Positions 57,601 to 64,000 of a DNA stretch of 64,000 nucleotides are shown here, one piece after another. Position 1 is the first letter of the stretch; every line of letters starts with the position of its first letter. This DNA is from Saccharomycopsis fibuligera x Saccharomycopsis cf. fibuligera (lineage: Eukaryota; Ascomycota; Saccharomycetes; Ascoideales; Saccharomycopsidaceae), in the NCBI GenBank assembly GCA_001936135.1, contig CP012817.1, positions 1,426,001 to 1,490,000 of the forward strand, given 5' to 3'. A program made the position numbers and the translations under genes. The notes under the pieces are model-generated. The model was not told where the DNA came from. It did not search any database and saw only the letters and a list, made by a program, of their open reading frames with translations.

Positions 57601-60600
57601 GAGAGAAAAAAAAGTTTATTCAGTCATTCAAACGATCCTCTGAGAGCCTCTGAACAGACACATCTACCCATAAAAAATGCAACTAATTTGGTCAAGTATA
57701 GAGGCCACAAATGCCTATAAGCTGTAGAGTCGAGCACATTTGCTTATATTTCTCAAATACTCCAGTTTCGGTTATGGTAATAATTTCGCCCTGCAACCCA
57801 CCGAGTAATTCTGAAGTTATTTTGATAATAACTTCCAAAATAAAGCGTAAATGCAGTAGTATATCTGCATGGCGGCTAAGATTGTAAGCTCGCCGGCGAA
57901 GATTATTCCTAATTTGGTACATATTTTTGAGCATCAAGGGAAGTATTCTCTAATCATCATTAGACTACTAATATCAATCGTATTCTTGAACTTAATTGAA
58001 TTAACGGAAATACATACTTTTTTTTTACGTTCCATGCACTTAAAGCTGATAGAAGTTGAATTTTGGTTTCTATTTCATGTTTATTTGGCGTTGATCGTCG
58101 TCTTTTTTGGTGAACGCAATTTATGCATTCATGATCTAGCCTCATCTAATTATCGATTCGGATGTATTGTGTGAACTAACAGATTATTTTGAACTGCTTT
58201 GTAGTTTCATGACTTTTTCCGTCTTTGAAATTATGCATTTGTGGATAAAATTGGCTTTTGTTGTTGAGCTAAATACTGATGTACAAGGGCATTAGCCTTC
58301 AATCGGTGCCGACTTATAGGAACCTAGACCTCGGTACACCGACGCATGTTCATCGTGCATTTGACGTATGCAGGTATAGAGATAAGAGATGAGTATGCTA
58401 GTTTGGAAGATGTGCTAATTTATGATGTGTTGATGTTGGTCAATCATGAGAAAACTATTAATTGTGTTAATTTGGAGATATGAAAATTTTATAAAATTAT
58501 ATAATATCAATAGCAACAAAAAAAAATGCTTTGAAAATTTAATTTCATAAAACTGGTTTTAGGACATGTAAGTTGCGTTTCCTATTTCCCGTAATAAGCC
58601 AAGAATTTTCAAAAAAAAATTCTTTTTTCCTGTTTATTATGTGACTATTACTTCTACAACATACCTGCGCCCCAATAAAATAAAATGTCTGTTTGTAAAA
58701 AAAAAGCAAGCAAAAGAAAAAGAAAAAGAAAAAGAAACAGAAAGAGAATATCTATGCCACATTATTAAGTTAATAGAATTTTGTTGGAATGCATGTAAAA
58801 GAGTTGCAAGTTTGCGTAGGTGATGCGTGATTATCAACAACCAGCAAGTCCAAAATTTCAAAATAAAAAGAACTTTTAGTCGGTTACTAGCTAGATATCT
58901 TACAACAAGGCTAGCCCTGTGCTTGAACACTGAAATGAGGTTTTGTTTTAAAACTTACAGAGATAGGCTTTCAAAGAATGCATTGTATTGCGGAGATGAC
59001 AACTAGGTTGTGATATAGTTAAGGAAATTCTTAAAAACAGGTCGTAAAACGCATTATCACAGTGAGAAAAAGATTTAGGTTTTTAATCAAAATACGTCTC
59101 ATTACTTGCTTTTGCTTTTACTTTTTACAAAAGAAGGTTGAATTGATTAAAACATATTTACGGACTAAAGATCAAAAAAAAAAAAAAGGTTTTCTTTCTT
59201 TGTGAGTACCTTTTAAAATTTCAGAGCAATCTTATTCGAAATAAAACGAAATTTGGCCAATTTTAAGTTTATAACGGCCGATATAGTACACTATACAAAA
59301 TTATATTTTATGTTGAAGTCTTAGAAGAACCTCTTTCGGTTAATAAGAAACTCTCTCAATTAGTAGTAATTTTCAACAAATGCATCTCTCTTTGGAAAAT
59401 ATTGTTGCCATATATTTTAAGTTTCAGCGCTTCTTTTGAGGCGAAAACATTTTATTATAAGCACCAAGATCAATCTCATTACATTAAAAACGACACGGGT
59501 CGTCACAATAACGCCTGCCCTGTAACTGTGCTTGCTGAAATGTTCTTCTTATTCGTCAGCTATGGCAAAATATGTAAAGAATTTATACTTTCAGAAACAT
59601 TTGTATTTATTCTTGATAGTCCGCAGAAAACGTTCAACGTATACTATTCCAATCTAGTTGGGAATTTTTATTACCATATCTTTCTTTCTATCTTCTGTTT
59701 TACATGGTAAAGGGGCTGGCTAGTTTAGAGGGATCGTATGATTTTCGCAAAAAAAAAAAAAAAAGCTTTATGCTGTCAAAATACACACTACTTACTATTG
59801 CATAACATATTATAACAGTTTTAATAGATTTAATGCTATTAATAAATCAACTTTCTTATACTTTCAACTTGAAGTTTTAACACCCAAGCCCGCAAACTAC
59901 AAATTTGAGTTCTTTTCATCTCTAGTACTGGCTTGTAGGTGCAGTGGTAGGCATCATGGTGCGCCCATGGTGCACAAACAGACAGGTGGCACAGCACAGA
60001 GTGCGGGGCGCACTACAGATTTATATTTAGCGGACCAGCATGCTGTACAAGGAGCTGTAATTGCAACTTTCTCTTTTGGTCCACAGTATGCATGAAAAGA
60101 ATGTTTTTGCTCATTTCAAATTTCGGAATCTTGGCTTCTAAAGGTGATCTAATTAGGGCAAATATTTCATGCTTTTAAAGCATAACCGTGGCCTGGATGC
60201 TAGCGACTTAACTTGCCAGGCCGGTGTTCTTCATGGGTGCCAAGACAATACATTGCATCTTGGAGGGTGCAAATCCGCAGAGCAAAAATTCGAAATGGAT
60301 GTGATTACTCTGAGATTTTCAGTAGAATACAGACTTGTTTAAAAAGCAGTACTAAATACAGCTCTGCTATTTTGGGATACTTTGGTCTTTGGTTTTGTTC
60401 TTCCTTTTTATTGAATTGAAAATCTTTTTGCTGTTCGGCTTTTTAGCTATCACGGCGGCTCCGCTAGGTTCGGATAGATTATCATGACGCACTACTTGTT
60501 CTATTAAATTCATTTTAGCGATTTGTTCTGATTTTGCTTTTTTGATATTGAAAGTGGAGAGACTTACGAGCGAAATCTTTGGCGCCTGGATGTCCTGGAT

Positions 60601-61349
60601 TAGATAAAGGAATCCCCGATGCAAACTGCAGAACTTACCGATTTTGAAAATTTTGTCTTCAACTTTTTGGCGCTCCGCTAAGCTGTCAGGTTTTATAATT
60701 TTATTTGCAACTACCTGAGCTACAACCTCGATGCTTGACGATTCTTCAATGTGACACTTACATCTTTCTATCAGATTACGTTTTTGGTCGAACTGCACCA
60801 GATAAGTGGGTGCAGTCAAATCACTGGGTACGGAAGACGTAGTCCGCCAAAGTGATGCTGCCAAGATAGCCCCAGCATTTGATTAATCCAAGCAAAAGCA
60901 ACACTTAACGTTCCTCGAGAGCTCATCGTGCAGTTTTTTACTCTTATCGTCTTTCACTGGGAGCAACTAATTACCTACAGGATTGCGATAAATGCATTGC
61001 CCATTACTTGTGTATCTACTTTTACTCTGTTTGAGTAGACCCACACTAGCAAGCAGTTTTTGCGGCAGGTCTGCAGTTTTTTTGAAGTATTTTCCCACGC
61101 AATATCATGATATTGCCCCCGCGCGAGCGATGATTGGCCATCGATAATAAATTCCCGCGCAATTCTGCACACCGGGCGGGGCTCGCAACGAGAAAAGACC
61201 TTGGGGCTGCAAAGATAGTAAGTAGTAGATCGTATATATATGTGAGAGGATACTGGTACAGTAAAGGATTGTTAATAAAGCTTTACTTTGCTTTCTTTCT
61301 TCTGGCGGCTGCCAACCGCACAATCTCTTCATCCAAATATTCAGCAGCT
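52438..61349. other. 8.9 kb region without a convincing gene (candidate centromere or degenerate locus)
   Basis: Flanked by two genes transcribed away from it. Open frames here are short, with compositions of chance translation (for example 53097-53555 and 53635-54141). It has A29 (54625-54653), T- and A-runs (about 55118-55130, 59174-59186, 59749-59763), an AAAAAG repeat (about 58705-58738) and a locally GC-rich patch with CGGCCGGCCGGCC (53651-53663). No LTR, tRNA or telomeric repeat was recognised. The size and emptiness suit a regional centromere of the Candida type, but I could not detect flanking inverted repeats by eye. Confidence 0.5.
60367..60882 (-). pseudogene. 172-codon open frame without an early ATG (remnant or spliced gene?)
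   Basis: Stop-to-stop frame; the first ATG comes only at about codon 123, so the long frame cannot start by itself. The translation is protein-like (AERQKVEDKIFKIGKF, FLYLIQDIQAPKISLVSLS) with a Lys-rich C-terminus. A second frame just upstream (60816-60926) starts with ATG, runs 36 codons and overlaps this one in another phase. The pair could be a gene broken by a frameshift, a two-exon gene, or chance. I recognise no family. It is divergent from ILT1. Confidence 0.35.
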
Positions 61350-62279
61350 ATGGGAGACTCCAATAGCGTTGCTGCAAATGTGTTGGGTACCATTGGTACC
61401 GTGCTTTGGTGTGTCCAGTTGATCCCGCAAATTATTCACAATTATCGCCATAAGAACTGCGAAGGGTTCCCACCAATCATGATGCTTTTGTGGGTGGCCT
61501 GTGGTATTCCCTTTGGTGTATACTTTATATCCACCGATGCTTCCATCCCGGTGCAGGTGCAGCCCGAGGTATTTTTCATCTTTAGCTCCATCTCATGGGC
61601 CCAATGTCTTTATTATCCTCCAGTGAAGTTACCCAAGCGCAAGATTGCATTGCAAGTAGGACTAATGTATGCAGTGGCTATTGGATTACAAGGCGGGCTT
61701 ATTCCATATTTCAAGAAACACTACAAAGATGATCCTGGAAATTGGCGGATATTGATCTTCGGCATTCTAGCGTCAATTTTGCTAGCATTGGGGTTGCTTC
61801 CGCCGTATTTTGAACTATTCAAAAGACAGGGCCGCGTTGTGGGGATAAACTTTGTCTTTCTTGCTGTTGACTGTTCCGGAGCATTGTTTTCTATGTTTAG
61901 CGTTATTTTCGGTAATATGGATATCATGGGTATTGCACTATACACAATTTGTGCTGCATTGGAGATTGGGATCTTCACCAGCCATTTGATATGGTGCATG
62001 CGTTTCAAGTGGTTTGGTAACGCTGCGAAAAATAAAATGATGTTTGAGCAGGAAGATAGTGACGAGAGGACAATCCAGAATGAAGACGTACCTGGAGCCT
62101 GTGTTGTTGGACAAGTTCCCGCTGTGAAAGACTCAAATGGCACAGAGACGTTACCAACTAACGGAAAGGGTCATTCAAAGGACAATAGTACTCCGTATAG
62201 CACTAGCACTATCGAAAGGACAAAGAAAGTCAGTGATATAAGCAGCAACGACATGACCGAAAATCAGCACTGTCAATAA
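61350..62279 (+). CDS. ILT1: PQ-loop membrane protein, ortholog of yeast YDR090C
   Basis: 309 residues. I start at the ATG at 61350; the frame is open upstream but lacks an ATG there, and this start gives the yeast length (310). A TATA-type run is at 61233-61241. Seven helices are likely. The first PQ-loop is LGTIGTVLWCVQLIPQIIHN followed by YRHKNCEGFPP, and the second LLPPYFELFKRQGRVVGINF, both nearly as in YDR090C. FGNMDIMGIALYTI also matches. The tail of about 90 residues is hydrophilic. PQ-loop proteins of this class act as small-solute carriers in vacuolar or other membranes. The yeast gene is linked to ionic liquid tolerance, and its substrate is not known to me. Confidence 0.93.
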   Translation: MGDSNSVAANVLGTIGTVLWCVQLIPQIIHNYRHKNCEGFPPIMMLLWVACGIPFGVYFISTDASIPVQVQPEVFFIFSSISWAQCLYYPPVKLPKRKIALQVGLMYAVAIGLQGGLIPYFKKHYKDDPGNWRILIFGILASILLALGLLPPYFELFKRQGRVVGINFVFLAVDCSGALFSMFSVIFGNMDIMGIALYTICAALEIGIFTSHLIWCMRFKWFGNAAKNKMMFEQEDSDERTIQNEDVPGACVVGQVPAVKDSNGTETLPTNGKGHSKDNSTPYSTSTIERTKKVSDISSNDMTENQHCQ

Positions 62280-62937
62280 TTTTTTTTTGCATTTCTTATT
62301 ACTTCTATACCGTGCATTTTCACGTTTAATAATTGTTTTGTTTTCGTCTTTGTTCGTTCTGATTTGATTTACAGGTTTTTGATTTTAAACACACATGTCA
62401 TATTCCTATAGTCATACCTCCACTCGTACCTATAAAAACGCTTCTCGTTTTTATAGAAATAGATACAATACCGTTAGTATTCCGGCTGACAGCGTACCAT
62501 TGAAATTTCATCACTAAGATTTGCTTTTAACAAGCAAGGCTATAATAACACACCTAAACACAGCACTTGATCGTGTTACCAACTGGCTGTCTGTTGCCCC
62601 ACAATCCGGGGGCCTCTGAAAGCCCAGCACCTGTAGATAAATTGACCAACCTTTAACTACTACTAATATTAATAACACCAGCCTTTTACTTGCTGGTCAT
62701 ATATTTAGATTCTTGGCCCTAAAGTAGTGCTTATACCACCATAAATACCTCATTCCCGTTGAGCGGCGGCCAGCTGCCTACGGCTTGTTCGTGGGCGGAA
62801 GACGCCACTCAAAATTCGTGCATTCGGGAAAAAGGCAAAACAAAAACAAACGCTGTTGAAATATCCAAAGTTGTATCCATGCTCATTCACACCACGACAG
62901 GATATTTATCTTCAATGCCTTATCATTTAACAATACC
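62280..62937. other. Intergenic: upstream region of the DDHD phospholipase gene
   Basis: 658 bp. It contains a small hairpin around CCTTTTACT (about 62679-62699). An in-frame stop at 62857 precedes the next gene, with no ATG between it and 62938. Confidence 0.65.
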
Positions 62938-64000
62938 ATGATAAGCCAACAATGCTACTACTCTCCAGTGCGAAAGCGCACCACCATCGTGATCCAGTTC
63001 AAAAGGCTCGCCCATTATGGCGATTCTCCATCGCCGCCTAAGGCAAAAGTATGGTGGTTTTACGCTACCGAGCCTGCCATCTCCAAGACTCAAAAAGAGC
63101 TCACTAAAGAATCATTACAAAAATTTCGTGGCAAGAAATGGTGCACTTTTTCCACTTATGACTCCCAAAAACTTGAGAATGTATATCTGCGCTTAGCTAA
63201 AGGTAAAAGCAACGTGCAGCTCCTTGGGGCCTTAAACAGTGTCAATGATAAGTTTGATAAACGGTTCCATAAGATGGTTGATTCAAAGGAAACGTCATTG
63301 AAAAGTTTTTATCGAGCTTACAAGAGAATCAAAGGCCAAGGACAGTCGCTTATTCCGCTAGATAAGGTGCCCGTGAATGAAGATAATTTATTTGAGGCCG
63401 ATGTGCAGAATTTCACCATGTCATCAATATATTGGGACGGTCCTGTATATGGCATTAGACGAGGATTGTGGTTCGATGATGAGAATGTGCCATTAGATAC
63501 TTCGGTTACAAACCAGATAGAAGACGGATACCAATACTTGAAGCCTTGGATGTTTGAGAGAAGTGGCACCGCTCAAAGCGAACCAGCTGCAGCCGAAAAC
63601 GAAAACGTCAAAGATGATACCAGAGTAAAAACAGCTCAATTACAAAAGGCAAACGCAATGAAAAAGAAAGAGAAAGATTACTGGACAATCAACACATACT
63701 GTACTGATAATCCATCAAAACCAGTCAAGAAAAATGTTTTCTTTGTTGATGCCAGTCATGCGTACATTGTGGACGATTTGGGCTCCTTGAATAAAGTAAA
63801 GCTTTTTCTCTTGCAAAATTTACCCAAAGGCGCTGGAATAATTCCTGGGTTCAAATATATTAAGCGTGGTTTTGATGAGAAAAAGGCAAAACAAGAAAGA
63901 GACAACCAAAGGGAGCAAGAAAAAGAAAAACAAGCATCTGTGATTGTTGGCAATGAGAAGAAAAAGTCAATGGCTAAAAAGATGGAAAAAGGTATATCTA
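62938..64000 (+). CDS. DDL1: DDHD-domain phospholipase A1, probable Ddl1 (3' end cut off by window)
   Basis: 354 codons from the ATG at 62938 to the window edge. The start is fixed by an in-frame TGA at 62857 and no other ATG. The first 30 residues are basic and aromatic (presequence-like). The segment KVWWFYATEP at about 40, then KKWCTFSTYDSQKLENVYLR, is the WWE-like opening of fungal and animal DDHD phospholipases. YWDGPVYGIRRGLWFDDENV near 165-185 is a second family block. The likely SHSLG-type lipase motif and the DDHD domain lie outside the window. Yeast Ddl1 (YOR022C) is a mitochondrial phospholipase A1 acting on cardiolipin-type lipids. A Lys/Glu-rich segment ends the visible part. Confidence 0.75.
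   Translation, partial: MISQQCYYSPVRKRTTIVIQFKRLAHYGDSPSPPKAKVWWFYATEPAISKTQKELTKESLQKFRGKKWCTFSTYDSQKLENVYLRLAKGKSNVQLLGALNSVNDKFDKRFHKMVDSKETSLKSFYRAYKRIKGQGQSLIPLDKVPVNEDNLFEADVQNFTMSSIYWDGPVYGIRRGLWFDDENVPLDTSVTNQIEDGYQYLKPWMFERSGTAQSEPAAAENENVKDDTRVKTAQLQKANAMKKKEKDYWTINTYCTDNPSKPVKKNVFFVDASHAYIVDDLGSLNKVKLFLLQNLPKGAGIIPGFKYIKRGFDEKKAKQERDNQREQEKEKQASVIVGNEKKKSMAKKMEKGIS

Noticed and set aside
61134-61349. 72-codon N-terminal extension of ILT1
   Set aside because: No upstream ATG, a TATA-type run lies inside it, and the ATG at 61350 gives the length of the yeast ortholog.
52438-61349. LTR retrotransposon or subtelomere explanation for the desert
   Set aside because: No repeated termini, reverse transcriptase-like translation or telomeric repeat was found by eye; a repeat search could overturn this.
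62679-62699. Hairpin with CCTTTTACT resembling U5 snRNA loop 1
   Set aside because: No Sm site or further U5 stems nearby and the stem does not align with the loop as in U5.

Overview
The window is yeast nuclear DNA, very probably from a CTG-clade (Serinales) budding yeast close to Lodderomyces and the Candida parapsilosis group. I infer this from compact intron-poor genes, AT-rich intergenic DNA with long poly(A)/poly(T) runs, leucine codons dominated by TTG/CTT, very long Asn/Thr/Gln runs in proteins, and a CTG codon (24837-24839) at a position of a cation-exchanger motif that is usually small (Ser/Ala). The translations discussed here use the standard code, so any Leu from CTG is probably Ser in the cell. 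Species is not proven.

I count 22 protein genes. Left to right: MSS2 (cut by the left edge), MPC1, a CCCH/NUFIP1 protein (probable RSA1), MET2, a Dun1-like FHA kinase, the methionine permease MUP1, a large TLC-domain protein, CAB2, a second TLC-domain protein, a giant YDL206W-type cation exchanger, an unassigned 951-residue protein, INA17, a mitochondrial AAA-type ATPase, an unassigned 261-residue protein, ELP6, ATM1, MRM1, MRP51, HIS3, an unassigned 412-residue protein, the PQ-loop protein ILT1 and a DDHD phospholipase (probable DDL1, cut by the right edge). No tRNA, rRNA or intact transposon was recognised.

Themes. Eight of the 22 genes are mitochondrial or probably so (MSS2, MPC1, INA17, the AAA ATPase, ATM1, MRM1, MRP51, DDL1). 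Sulfur amino acid supply appears as MET2 (homoserine acetylation) and MUP1 (methionine uptake), both with Cbf1-type CACGTG and Met31/32-type sites upstream. HIS3 lies two genes from MRM1 (PET56), a trace of the HIS3-PET56 pairing of Saccharomyces.

The most unusual parts are non-coding: (i) a 2.6 kb gap between the converging 3' ends of MUP1 and the large TLC gene, holding five ACTGTGGC octamers within 1 kb; (ii) an inverted array of 10-bp GCTAGCGNCN units 375-445 bp upstream of MUP1, with a 12-bp core recurring in the downstream gap; (iii) an 8.9 kb stretch (52438-61349) with no convincing gene, flanked by genes transcribed away from it, a candidate regional centromere or degenerate locus.
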